The notes beneath the pieces were generated by a model. That model saw only the letters and a program-made list of their open reading frames with translations, did not search any database and was not told where the DNA came from. Made by a program: the position numbers and the translations under genes. Below are positions 6,861 through 13,772 of a DNA stretch of 16,304 nt, one piece after another. The stretch comes from Firmicutes bacterium UBA6132 (GTDB taxonomy: Bacteria > Bacillota_A > Clostridia > Tissierellales > Sedimentibacteraceae): contig DIVM01000039.1 of assembly GCA_002435835.1 (NCBI GenBank), positions 1 through 16,304 on the forward strand, given 5' to 3'. Each line of letters opens with the position of its first letter. Position 1 is the stretch's first letter.

Positions 6861-8141
6861 CTATCTCGCGCTTAATTTATTGAAGCCCATTTCGTTTGTA
6901 GCACCTGTTATAACTTGTAATTCTGCAGTTATGCTTCCATCTTCATGAAGGCTACCAGAGAATCCACCTGCTATAATATCAGCAACACTTGTATAACCTA
7001 TAACTTTTTCAAGAGCTGGAAGGTTAATAACTTCATTTGCATTTCCGCCTGTAACTACTGCATTAGCACTTGCATCAGCATCTGCAAGAGATTGTGATGA
7101 ACCATCTCTACCAGCATATTCATCAGTTATAATAACTGTTTTTATACCTTTTGCTTCTATTTTTTTACAGTTCATAATTAAATCTGTATCAGGATTTCCA
7201 AATCCTTCTTGTGATATAATTACTCCATCAAGTCCAAGGAACTCAGCTAATTTAGCGCTCCAGTCAGATGAACGTTCTTTGTCAGCAAGATATACATTTT
7301 CATTTGTTATTATAACGCCTACAAAGTTAAGAGTTTTTCCATGCTCGCTAAACAAATCATGTATAACTGGATTATTAATATGGTGATACGTAGTATTTTT
7401 ATCACATGCTGAAACACAGTTACCACTTACTATAGCACCATCCATGATTTCTGTTGGATAAAGCATAGTAGTTAAACTTTGTTTTGCATCTACACCATAT
7501 ACATAAGTATCATGCATTAATCCTTGACTTTGAAGCATTAATACATAAGCAACTCTTGGTAATTCAGGATATAATTTAAATCCTTCTTTAACTGTAGGAG
7601 TTTCAAACACTTCGCTTTCATCTGGAACTAAAGTTCTTGCAAGTTCTCCAAGATATATCGCAATCTTGTATCCTGCAAAACGAAGAGCTTTTTCATGCTC
7701 ATGTTGTTTTAAACCATCTACAGGTTGACAAACTAAAACTAAATTATTTAATTTAGAAAATGGTGTATATTCTGCACCAGTTCCTGTCATATCTATTATA
7801 CCTTCTTGGAAACCAACAATTTTACCAGTTGTTATAACTGCAGCACCTTTTAAAACGTGTGTTTTTCCAGATCCAACAGTTTGAACCTTGCTTACCATAC
7901 CTGGGAATATTCCACCAGGTCCTTCAACTTTTACCCTTGGTTCGATAACATCTTTTACTGGCATAATACGAGTGCTATCACCTGGTTTTGCTAATTCAAC
8001 CTCAACTGATTTGAAATTTTGGTCTTCCATTACTAAAGCTTTGATTTCTTCTTTGTTTACGTAAAGCGTTCCATTTTCTACTTTTGACTTTTCAGCAAAC
8101 TGAATATCTTTGATATAAATGTAGCCTAATTCTAACTTCAA
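6861..8141 (-). CDS. grdE: Glycine reductase component B proprotein GrdE (pyruvoyl precursor)
   Basis: A 426-residue proprotein that is cleaved in front of an internal cysteine to give two subunits, the C-terminal one starting with a pyruvoyl group that binds the amino group of glycine. The likely site is visible as Asn241-Cys242 in SGNCVSACDKN; Cys242 is the processed residue reported for Clostridium sticklandii GrdE. Cleavage would give pieces of about 241 and 185 residues. The start codon is TTG at 8141, seven bases after GGAGG, and gives the family-like N-terminus MKLELGYIYIKD. The gene lies 26 bases after grdX and 14 before grdB, so grdX-grdE-grdB read as one unit under the glycine riboswitch. 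Confidence 0.95.
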   Translation of the reverse strand: MKLELGYIYIKDIQFAEKSKVENGTLYVNKEEIKALVMEDQNFKSVEVELAKPGDSTRIMPVKDVIEPRVKVEGPGGIFPGMVSKVQTVGSGKTHVLKGAAVITTGKIVGFQEGIIDMTGTGAEYTPFSKLNNLVLVCQPVDGLKQHEHEKALRFAGYKIAIYLGELARTLVPDESEVFETPTVKEGFKLYPELPRVAYVLMLQSQGLMHDTYVYGVDAKQSLTTMLYPTEIMDGAIVSGNCVSACDKNTTYHHINNPVIHDLFSEHGKTLNFVGVIITNENVYLADKERSSDWSAKLAEFLGLDGVIISQEGFGNPDTDLIMNCKKIEAKGIKTVIITDEYAGRDGSSQSLADADASANAVVTGGNANEVINLPALEKVIGYTSVADIIAGGFSGSLHEDGSITAELQVITGATNEMGFNKLSAR

Positions 8142-8167
8142 AACAACACCTCCATTGTAATAATGAA

Positions 8168-8539
8168 CTATTTTTTATTTAATGCGCTTTCAAGCACAGT
8201 TAAATCAATTAATTTAAAATCTTCAATAATTTGTTTAGTAAAATTTAATTTTAATTTGTCGTTATTGAATTTTTCCCATGATATAATAGAATTTTCTATT
8301 ATTATAAGAGAATCCATATTGAGTTTATCCTTATTTTCAGAAATTATTATTGATTTAAAAGGAGTTTCATTTGGCTTTAAGCTACTTGACAATGGATGAG
8401 TTAAAAGCTCGTATCCTTCATGAATTTTATCCCTTGTTTTTATGAGTACATCTTTATAACTTCCTTCAATAAAAAACATGTTATGATTACTACAATCTTT
8501 ATACTTCTCATATACCCAATCATTATTAGTTATAATCAT
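8168..8539 (-). CDS. grdX: GrdX family protein
   Basis: A 123-residue soluble protein with no signal peptide or membrane segment. It matches GrdX, a small protein found almost only as the first gene of glycine reductase operons and without a proven biochemical role. Recognition rests on length, on the N-terminal pattern (MIITNN, then a segment like the family's early 'V.Y..G....VL...RD.IH.GHELLTHPL', here YELLTHPLSSSLKPNETPF) and on position: first gene after the riboswitch and 26 bases before grdE. The ATG at 8539 has only a modest AAAAGG site seven bases upstream, weaker than the GGAGG of its neighbours, which suggests lower translation than grdE. Confidence 0.88.
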   Translation of the reverse strand: MIITNNDWVYEKYKDCSNHNMFFIEGSYKDVLIKTRDKIHEGYELLTHPLSSSLKPNETPFKSIIISENKDKLNMDSLIIIENSIISWEKFNNDKLKLNFTKQIIEDFKLIDLTVLESALNKK

Positions 8540-8593
8540 GTCGAAACCTTTTCTTTTTAAATTTTTAAATAAGTTTTTGTAACATATTATATT

Positions 8594-8622
8594 ATTATAC
8601 TTAAATTAATCGAAAATATTAA
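8594..8622 (-). promoter_or_regulatory. Possible second promoter between the riboswitch terminator and grdX
   Basis: On the minus strand TTAATA (8622-8617), a 17-base spacer and a perfect TATAAT (8599-8594) lie after the terminator and 55 bases before grdX. It would bypass the riboswitch. The region is so AT-rich that a chance match is quite possible. Confidence 0.25.
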
Positions 8623-8629
8623 AAAAGCG

Positions 8630-8664
8630 AAAAAAAAGAACAGAAAGCAAATGCCTTCTGCTCT
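8630..8664 (-). terminator. Intrinsic terminator of the glycine riboswitch expression platform
   Basis: The 5' arm 8664-8653 and 3' arm 8648-8637 form a 12-bp stem (two G-U pairs) around the loop ATTT, followed by a run of eight T residues (8637-8630) on the minus strand. The 5' arm includes bases 8664-8661, which are also the 3' strand of P1 of the second glycine aptamer. P1 and terminator are thus mutually exclusive, and glycine binding should prevent termination (an ON switch). Confidence 0.85.
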
Positions 8665-8840
8665 GTTATTGACCTGAGAGATTCCTTCATTTTGTGAAGT
8701 TGCTCCTTCGGTGCTGTTACGCTTTCCAGAGGTTTGTCCGCTAACGGTCCTTTTGCCTGAGATCATCACTAACAATTTGGCAACTGTTAACTTACTCCTT
8801 CGGCGCTGTTAAATTTCTAACAGTCTCTCCCGTAAACATC
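8661..8840 (-). promoter_or_regulatory. Tandem glycine riboswitch controlling the grd locus
   Basis: Two glycine aptamers lie in tandem. Aptamer 1 runs from about 8833 to 8744, with GCCGAAGGAG at 8804-8795 and CTCAGGCAAAAGGACC at 8761-8746; its P1 is ACGG/CCGT. Aptamer 2 runs from about 8731 to 8661, with ACCGAAGGAGCAA at 8712-8700 and CTCAGGTCAATAACAGAG at 8678-8661; its P1 is CTCTG (8731-8727) with CAGAG (8665-8661). A short linker of about 12 bases separates them, as in cooperative gcvT-type riboswitches. Promoter upstream, terminator downstream and grdX-grdE-grdB after it make a complete glycine-inducible control unit. A 62-codon open frame over this stretch (8587-8775) is not a gene. Confidence 0.95.
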
Positions 8841-8869
8841 ATCCATTTATTCAAATATTTTACTTTTTT

Positions 8870-8898
8870 ATTATACATAACTTTTCGAAATAAATCAA
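8870..8898 (-). promoter_or_regulatory. Sigma-A-type promoter of the grd locus
   Basis: On the minus strand TTGATT (8898-8893), a 17-base spacer and a perfect TATAAT (8875-8870) lie about 30 bases before the first aptamer. Transcription should start near 8863. Of the promoters suggested in this window it is the closest to consensus. It begins 32 bases after the end of the upstream Na/Pi transporter gene, for which I see no terminator, so some read-through into the riboswitch is possible. Confidence 0.75.
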
Positions 8899-8946
8899 GT
8901 GTTTTTTATAAAATATTTTTATGTGTTTTTTATAAAGTATTTTTAT
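8899..8946. repeat. Tandem duplication of 24 bp (23/24 identical) over the end of the Na/Pi transporter gene
   Basis: Copies at 8899-8922 and 8923-8946 differ at one base (A or G at the 15th position). The copy nearer the gene contains its last codons and stop. The other lies outside the gene and abuts the -35 box of the grd promoter. It looks like a recent slippage duplication in AT-rich DNA; both copies carry runs of A/T that could act as a promoter UP element for grd. Confidence 0.75.
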
Positions 8947-10546
8947 TTACAACCTCTAAAATTGAAATCCCGATGTTTGATGAGTGATCTCCAATTCTTT
9001 CAAGATTACCTATAGTATCTAAAAATATCACGCCTGCATTTGGTTCACAAATGAATTTGTTTAGTCTTTCAATATGATTTTTTCTTAACGATTTGTACAT
9101 TATATCAATTTCTTTGTCAGTATTTATTAATTTGTTACACTCATCACAATCAAGAGATTTTAATACATTTAATGACATTTCATATACTTTTTTTGTTTTT
9201 TCATACATTTCTTGAATTTCTTTTGTTGCTTCTTCAGAAAAATCAACATCTTTCTCTATTTTATATAAAGCAAGTTCTCCTATATTATCTGCATGATCAC
9301 CTACTCTTTCTATATCATTTATAGAATTCATAAGTGTTATTAACTTGTCCTTCTGAGAATCGTCAAGAGCTTCCTTATCCAATTTTACTAAGTACACTAA
9401 TATAGATCTATTTAGTGCATTAACCTGTTTTTCTATTTCAAAAACTTTATAAGCCAATGATTCGTTTTTTGTTATAAATGCATCTATAGCTACATTAAAT
9501 TGTTCTAATACTATTTTTCCTAACCTTAATACTTCTCTTGATGCTTGGCTCAAAGCAATAGGTGGAGTTGCAAGAAGTCTTTCATCAATATATTTTAATA
9601 AATGCTCTTCTTCATCATCTCTTCCTTTTATTATAAACTCAGATGCTTTTACTAATAAATTAGAAAACGGGAATAAAATTATTACATTTATTACATTAAA
9701 CATAACATGTCCAGCTGCTATTTGACTAGGAACATCAACTGGGGCTATTTTGAAAACAAGCCATTGAACTGGTATCCTGAAAAATAAAATAAACAAAATA
9801 GTTCCAAAAACATTAAACAATAAATGTATTATTGCAGCTCTTTTAGCAGTTTTATTAGCACCTATACTTGACAACAAAGCTGTCACGCATGTACCAATAT
9901 TTTGTCCAAAAACTATTGGATATGCCATTTCAAAAGTTATACTTCCACTTGTTGCAAAAGCTATTAAAAGACCTGTAGTTGCACTGCTTGACTGAAGAAC
10001 AGCAGTCATTGCAAATCCAATTAATATACCTAAGAATGGATTAGTAAATTTAGTCATAAGTCCAACAAATTCAGGATTACCCTTTAAAGGACCCATTGCA
10101 TGTTTCATAATATCCATTCCAATAAACAATATACCAAATCCAATAATAACTTCCATTATATTTTTTACTTTTTTCTTTGAAGTTGTTAAATAAACAAAAA
10201 CACCTATACCAACTAAAAATGTAGCTACTTTTGTGATATCTAATGAAACTAATATAGCTGTAACAGTTGTACCTATATTAGCACCCATTATAATTCCAAC
10301 AGCTTGGTATAAGTTCATTAATCCAGCATTTACAAATCCAACTACCATTACTGTAGTTGCAGAACTACTTTGAATTACAGCAGTAACTAAAGCACCTACT
10401 ATTACACCCATAAATTTATTACTTGTTAAAGCTGCTAATATACTTTTCATTTTATTACCTGCAGCTTTTTGAAGACCATCGCCCATAAAATTCATTCCAA
10501 ACAAAAATAGTCCTAATCCTCCGATTAAACTAATTGCAATATCCAT
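8930..10546 (-). CDS. Na/Pi cotransporter family membrane protein with C-terminal PhoU-like domain
   Basis: A 538-residue protein of the NptA/YjbB (PF02690) type that moves phosphate with sodium across the cytoplasmic membrane. The membrane part (about 1-305) is hydrophobic, with the two inverted-repeat signatures QSSSATT at 59-65 and 185-191, and GANIGTT (88-94) matched by GQNIGTC (214-220). Residues about 330-530 are charged and helical, as in PhoU domains (ERVGDHADNIGELA, then ERIGDHSSNIG). Length is normal for the fused family. The start at 10546 follows AGGAG. It lies 49 bases after trmL and is the gene before the grd promoter. Direction of transport is not certain for this family; E. 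coli YjbB has been reported as an exporter. Confidence 0.92.
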   Translation of the reverse strand: MDIAISLIGGLGLFLFGMNFMGDGLQKAAGNKMKSILAALTSNKFMGVIVGALVTAVIQSSSATTVMVVGFVNAGLMNLYQAVGIIMGANIGTTVTAILVSLDITKVATFLVGIGVFVYLTTSKKKVKNIMEVIIGFGILFIGMDIMKHAMGPLKGNPEFVGLMTKFTNPFLGILIGFAMTAVLQSSSATTGLLIAFATSGSITFEMAYPIVFGQNIGTCVTALLSSIGANKTAKRAAIIHLLFNVFGTILFILFFRIPVQWLVFKIAPVDVPSQIAAGHVMFNVINVIILFPFSNLLVKASEFIIKGRDDEEEHLLKYIDERLLATPPIALSQASREVLRLGKIVLEQFNVAIDAFITKNESLAYKVFEIEKQVNALNRSILVYLVKLDKEALDDSQKDKLITLMNSINDIERVGDHADNIGELALYKIEKDVDFSEEATKEIQEMYEKTKKVYEMSLNVLKSLDCDECNKLINTDKEIDIMYKSLRKNHIERLNKFICEPNAGVIFLDTIGNLERIGDHSSNIGISILEVVNKNTL

Positions 10547-10595
10547 TTCGATCTCCTATATTTTCTTTTGTTTAATATTTAATGTATAATATATT

Positions 10596-11066
10596 TTATA
10601 TGAGATTTGGAAATCCCATTTGTCTTAGTGCTTCGTACATAACTATGTTTACTGAATTTGCAAGGTTTAAACTTCTTGCATGCGGGTTGTCAATCATAGG
10701 TATTTTTATTCTTGTATTTATAAATTTTTCATGTATGTTATTTGGAAGTCCTTTTGTTTCTTTACCAAACATGATGTAACAATCTTTTGAATATTTAACT
10801 TCGGTATATACACGACTTTCTTTTGTAGTTGCTATAAAAACTTCAGCGTCACCGATTTTTTGCAGGAAACAATCAAAATTTTCATAATAATTTATATTAA
10901 CTAAATTCCAATAATCTAATCCTGCTCTTTTTAAATATTTGTCATCTACAGAAAAACCTAAGGGTTTTATTAAATGTAGGTTAGCTCCTGTCGCTGCACA
11001 TGTTCTTGCTATATTGCCTGTATTTTGTGGAATTTCAGGTTCAAATAATACTATATTTAAAGACAT
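10596..11066 (-). CDS. trmL: tRNA (cytidine/uridine-34-2'-O)-methyltransferase TrmL
   Basis: A 156-residue SPOUT-fold (trefoil-knot) methyltransferase, full length for TrmL, that uses S-adenosylmethionine to 2'-O-methylate the wobble base of certain leucine tRNAs. Visible motifs are EIPQNTGNIARTC at 11-23 (motif 1, catalytic Arg21), the knot segment MFGKETKGLP at 99-108, and IPMIDNPHARSLNLANSV at 122-139 (motif 3). There is no extra RNA-binding domain, which separates it from the larger TrmH/RlmB enzymes. The start has AAAGGAG upstream. It lies 28 bases after nth, in what looks like one run of co-oriented genes. Confidence 0.93.
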   Translation of the reverse strand: MSLNIVLFEPEIPQNTGNIARTCAATGANLHLIKPLGFSVDDKYLKRAGLDYWNLVNINYYENFDCFLQKIGDAEVFIATTKESRVYTEVKYSKDCYIMFGKETKGLPNNIHEKFINTRIKIPMIDNPHARSLNLANSVNIVMYEALRQMGFPNLI

Positions 11067-11094
11067 AATTTCTCCTTTCTTTTGTTAATAAAAC

Positions 11095-11724
11095 TTAACT
11101 ATTTTCATTATAATAACTACAGATTTCTCTTATACAACAAATTTCGCATTTTGGGTTTTTTGCTGTGCAAGTTTCTCTTCCATGTGTTATAAATAAATGA
11201 TGAATTAAATGATATTTATCCTCACTTAATTGTTCCATCAATTCATCCGATACTTTATCAGGTGTATTAGCTTTTGCTAAGCCTATACGTTTTGATACCC
11301 TAAACACATGAGTATCAACAGGAAAAGCTGGAATATTAAATGCTTCAATTAATACAACACTTGCTGTTTTTCTACCAACACCTGAAAGACTCAAAAGTTC
11401 TTCCATGGTTTTAGGCACTTCTGAATTAAAATTTTCCTTTAACTCTCTGACCATTTTATAAATACTTTTTGATTTATTTTTATATAACCCAATCTTTCTT
11501 ATTTTATCCTCTATCTCTTCAATTGTCAAAGGTAAAAAACTGTCAACATCAGGATATTGTTCATATAAATTTTCTGTTACTTTGTTTACGCTTTTGTCAG
11601 TAGCTTGAGCACTTAAAATTGTAGAAACTAAAAGCTGAAATGGAGTTTCATAATCAAGGCTACATTTTGCATGAGGATATTCAGCTTTTAAAAATTCATA
11701 TACTTCATCTGCCTTTTTTGTCAT
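11095..11724 (-). CDS. nth: Endonuclease III (DNA glycosylase/AP lyase)
   Basis: A 209-residue base-excision repair enzyme that removes oxidised pyrimidines and cuts at abasic sites. The helix-hairpin-helix is LSGVGRKTASVV at 113-124 with catalytic Lys119, followed by Asp137 in FPVDTHVFRV. The C-terminal [4Fe-4S] loop has the canonical C-x6-C-x2-C-x5-C spacing at Cys186, 193, 196 and 202. All key residues lie one position before their E. coli Nth equivalents, so it is complete. Its ATG overlaps the stop of the DUF503 gene (ATGA), with GGAGG inside that gene, so the two are translationally coupled. Confidence 0.97.
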   Translation of the reverse strand: MTKKADEVYEFLKAEYPHAKCSLDYETPFQLLVSTILSAQATDKSVNKVTENLYEQYPDVDSFLPLTIEEIEDKIRKIGLYKNKSKSIYKMVRELKENFNSEVPKTMEELLSLSGVGRKTASVVLIEAFNIPAFPVDTHVFRVSKRIGLAKANTPDKVSDELMEQLSEDKYHLIHHLFITHGRETCTAKNPKCEICCIREICSYYNENS

Positions 11725-12002
11725 AGTACCTCCATGCTGTAATTTATTATTTCAACTCTTCCATCCTTATCTATAAAATCAATGATACTGTTTATAGAAG
11801 CTTCACAAATTGATTTTTTATTTCCTACAACGGCTACACCAATCATTGCTTTATTCCATATATCATTAAAATCAACTTCAGCAACCGAAGCATTAAATCT
11901 TGATTTTAATCTTTCTAATATGCTTTTTAATACATGTCTTTTTTCTTTCAATGAATATGCTGCAGGTATTATTATTTCTATTTCGCAAGTTCCAACTATC
12001 AT
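11721..12002 (-). CDS. DUF503 (YlxP-like) small protein
   Basis: A 93-residue protein of the DUF503/YlxP family, which is widespread in Firmicutes, often next to infB and rbfA, and lacks a settled function. The family pattern is clear: an opening beta strand, then SLKEKRHVLKSILERLKSRFNASVAEVD at 17-44, with the invariant-looking LKEKR and a following helix. No membrane segment or signal peptide is seen. Here it sits between queG and nth instead of near infB. The queG stop is two bases before its ATG, its GGAGG lies in the last queG codons, and its own stop overlaps nth, so it is tightly coupled on both sides. Confidence 0.88.
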   Translation of the reverse strand: MIVGTCEIEIIIPAAYSLKEKRHVLKSILERLKSRFNASVAEVDFNDIWNKAMIGVAVVGNKKSICEASINSIIDFIDKDGRVEIINYSMEVL

Positions 12003-12004
12003 GT

Positions 12005-13093
12005 TTAAACCTCCAATAATTTTTTGTACTCTTCTGCAATTATATCTTTTTCATATTTTATGCTGTTATTCAAAATATCAGAAGCCTTTTTTTCATCAAG
12101 CTGCATTAAGGACCATGCTGCATAAATTTTTATCATTTGAGATGGGTTATTTAATTCATTTTTTAGTTTATCAAACATATTATTTAATTTTAAATTTCCA
12201 ATAGAAATTATAGCATTTCTTTTCCAAATATTTTTGCCCCTCCAACCTCCAGCTGTTAGCCCAAATTTATCATTAAATTCCTCTTTAGAAATATAAAGCA
12301 GCTCATTTAAATCAACTAAAAGTTTTTCATAATTATGTTTAGGTTCTTTAGTCAATATTTCTTTATTTTTTGGACACACAACTTGACAAATATCACAGCC
12401 ATAAATTTGATTTTTCATATTTTTCCTATAATTTAATGGTATATATGATTTAGTTTGAGTTAAATACGAAATGCATTTTTTTGTGTTTAATACACCTTCA
12501 TTTAATATGGCATTATTAGGACAACTATTTATACAAATATCACAATCTTTACAAATATGATTATTTTCCATAATGATATTTTCCGATTCGATTTGTAAGT
12601 CAGTTAGAATATAACCTAAATTTATGAAAGAGCCATAATTTTCATTTATTAATAAACTATTTTTGCCGTAATTACCAATGCCAGCTTTTTTACATATTTC
12701 TTTATCTATTAAAGGTGATGTATCAACACATATCATATATTCATGTTTAATATTTTCATTAATTTGTTCTGCAACTAATTTTAATTTTTTATTTAATATT
12801 TTATGATAGTCTTCTCCAAAAGAAATTACGCTTAAAATCCCTTTGTCCATAGAATTTAGTTTTTTATATCCTTCTGCATAAGGAACACCTATTGCTATAA
12901 TGGATTTACATTTTGGAAAATTATTGCTTACTTTCAATCTTTTTTCTAAATTGCTTTCTTCAAATTCATTATTATAGCCAAGCTCAACTCTGTTTAAAAA
13001 CATTTGCTGTAAATAATCATAATTCATAATATTTGTAAAACCATAAATATCTATTTTATTTTCATTTAATATATCTATAATTTTTTGTTTCAT
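12005..13093 (-). CDS. queG: Epoxyqueuosine reductase QueG
   Basis: A 362-residue cobalamin-dependent iron-sulfur enzyme that reduces epoxyqueuosine to queuosine at the wobble position (34) of Asp, Asn, His and Tyr tRNAs. Asp124 in VDTSPLIDKEICKKAGIG matches the catalytic acid region. Two [4Fe-4S] clusters are indicated by Cys181, 184, 187 and 191, and by Cys207, 233, 236 and 240 (YGCDICQVVCPKNK). Residues about 290-360 form HEAT-like helices, as in full-length QueG. The ATG at 13093 has a modest AGG site. It opens the queG-DUF503-nth-trmL run and lies after the terminator of the oxidoreductase operon, with its own likely promoter near 13131-13139. Confidence 0.95.
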   Translation of the reverse strand: MKQKIIDILNENKIDIYGFTNIMNYDYLQQMFLNRVELGYNNEFEESNLEKRLKVSNNFPKCKSIIAIGVPYAEGYKKLNSMDKGILSVISFGEDYHKILNKKLKLVAEQINENIKHEYMICVDTSPLIDKEICKKAGIGNYGKNSLLINENYGSFINLGYILTDLQIESENIIMENNHICKDCDICINSCPNNAILNEGVLNTKKCISYLTQTKSYIPLNYRKNMKNQIYGCDICQVVCPKNKEILTKEPKHNYEKLLVDLNELLYISKEEFNDKFGLTAGGWRGKNIWKRNAIISIGNLKLNNMFDKLKNELNNPSQMIKIYAAWSLMQLDEKKASDILNNSIKYEKDIIAEEYKKLLEV

Positions 13094-13130
13094 TTTTTTC
13101 CTAACTATTTAAATTAATATATTTATGTAT

Positions 13131-13139
13131 ATAATATCA
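13131..13139 (-). promoter_or_regulatory. Extended -10 promoter candidate for queG
   Basis: The minus strand reads TGATATTAT: a TATTAT -10 (13136-13131) with an upstream TG. The -35 region is only T-rich. Transcription would start near 13124, about 30 bases before the queG ATG. Its position just after the terminator at 13186-13212 supports it; the AT-rich setting weakens it. Confidence 0.4.
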
Positions 13140-13185
13140 TAAAACATAAATTTTAAAAACAGTTATTTTTATGTAAATGACGCAT

Positions 13186-13212
13186 AAAAAAATGCCTCAT
13201 TACGAGGCATTT
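13186..13212 (-). terminator. Intrinsic terminator overlapping the end of the gamma-subunit gene
   Basis: The arms 13212-13204 (AAATGCCTC) and 13198-13190 form a perfect 9-bp stem around five bases, followed by a run of seven T residues (13192-13186) on the minus strand. The 5' arm encodes Asn188, Ala189 and the first two bases of the Ser190 codon, and the TAA stop (13202-13200) lies in the loop. It ends the 2-oxoacid oxidoreductase operon. Confidence 0.88.
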
Positions 13213-13772
13213 ACTAATTGAAATTTCTTTACTTTTTTTATTTCTTCAGCACCTTTTAATAATGCTTCTCTATTTAACGGTATAGTATTTGATTTATGTT
13301 CTCCAAATACTTTTAAAAATGCTTGAAGAACAGATTCTACTTCAGCAACCTTTGTAAGTTCTAAATAAGCACCCAGCATTATCATATTAATAACTTTACT
13401 GTCACCCAATTGTAAAGCTAAATCATTTGCTGGAATATAATAAGCTTCTAAGTCATTTCTTGATGTCTTTTCATTTATAAGTGAACTGTTTATTAAAATA
13501 TTGCCACCTGATATAATTTCTTCTTCAAATTTTTTTAATGAAGGTAAATTCATTATAATTGCTGCTGTAGCATCTTTAGATATTACTGGAGAACCGATCA
13601 TATCATCAGATACTATTACATCGCAATTAGCTGTTCCTCCTCTCATTTCAGGACCGTAAGAAGGAAGCCAAGATACTTGCTTATCTTCGAGCATTCCTGC
13701 ATATGCTAAAAGCTTACCAATTGCCATAACACCTTGGCCTCCAAAGCCTGCTACTATTACTTTTTCTTCCAT
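13200..13772 (-). CDS. vorC: 2-oxoacid:ferredoxin oxidoreductase, gamma subunit
   Basis: A 190-residue gamma subunit of the VOR/KOR family, which together with alpha, beta and delta oxidatively decarboxylates a 2-oxoacid to an acyl-CoA while reducing ferredoxin. The N-terminal signature GFGGQGVMAIGKLLAYAG begins at residue 9, and the region PSYGPEMRGGTANCDVIVSD (about 38-56) is typical of the domain contacting the substrate/CoA. Length is normal. The ATG at 13772 immediately follows the beta-subunit stop with no spacer, with GAGG inside beta. It is the last gene of the operon and contains part of the operon's terminator. Substrate cannot be fixed from this subunit. Confidence 0.93.
   Translation of the reverse strand: MEEKVIVAGFGGQGVMAIGKLLAYAGMLEDKQVSWLPSYGPEMRGGTANCDVIVSDDMIGSPVISKDATAAIIMNLPSLKKFEEEIISGGNILINSSLINEKTSRNDLEAYYIPANDLALQLGDSKVINMIMLGAYLELTKVAEVESVLQAFLKVFGEHKSNTIPLNREALLKGAEEIKKVKKFQLVNAS

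Noticed and set aside
8587..8775. 62-codon open frame on the minus strand
   Set aside because: It lies over the second glycine aptamer and terminator, the translation is low-complexity at its end (FLFFFFAFLIF comes from the terminator T-tract), and there is no ribosome binding site.
11782..12204. 140-codon open frame on the plus strand
   Set aside because: It spans the ends of two well-supported minus-strand genes (DUF503 and queG) and its translation resembles no family I know.
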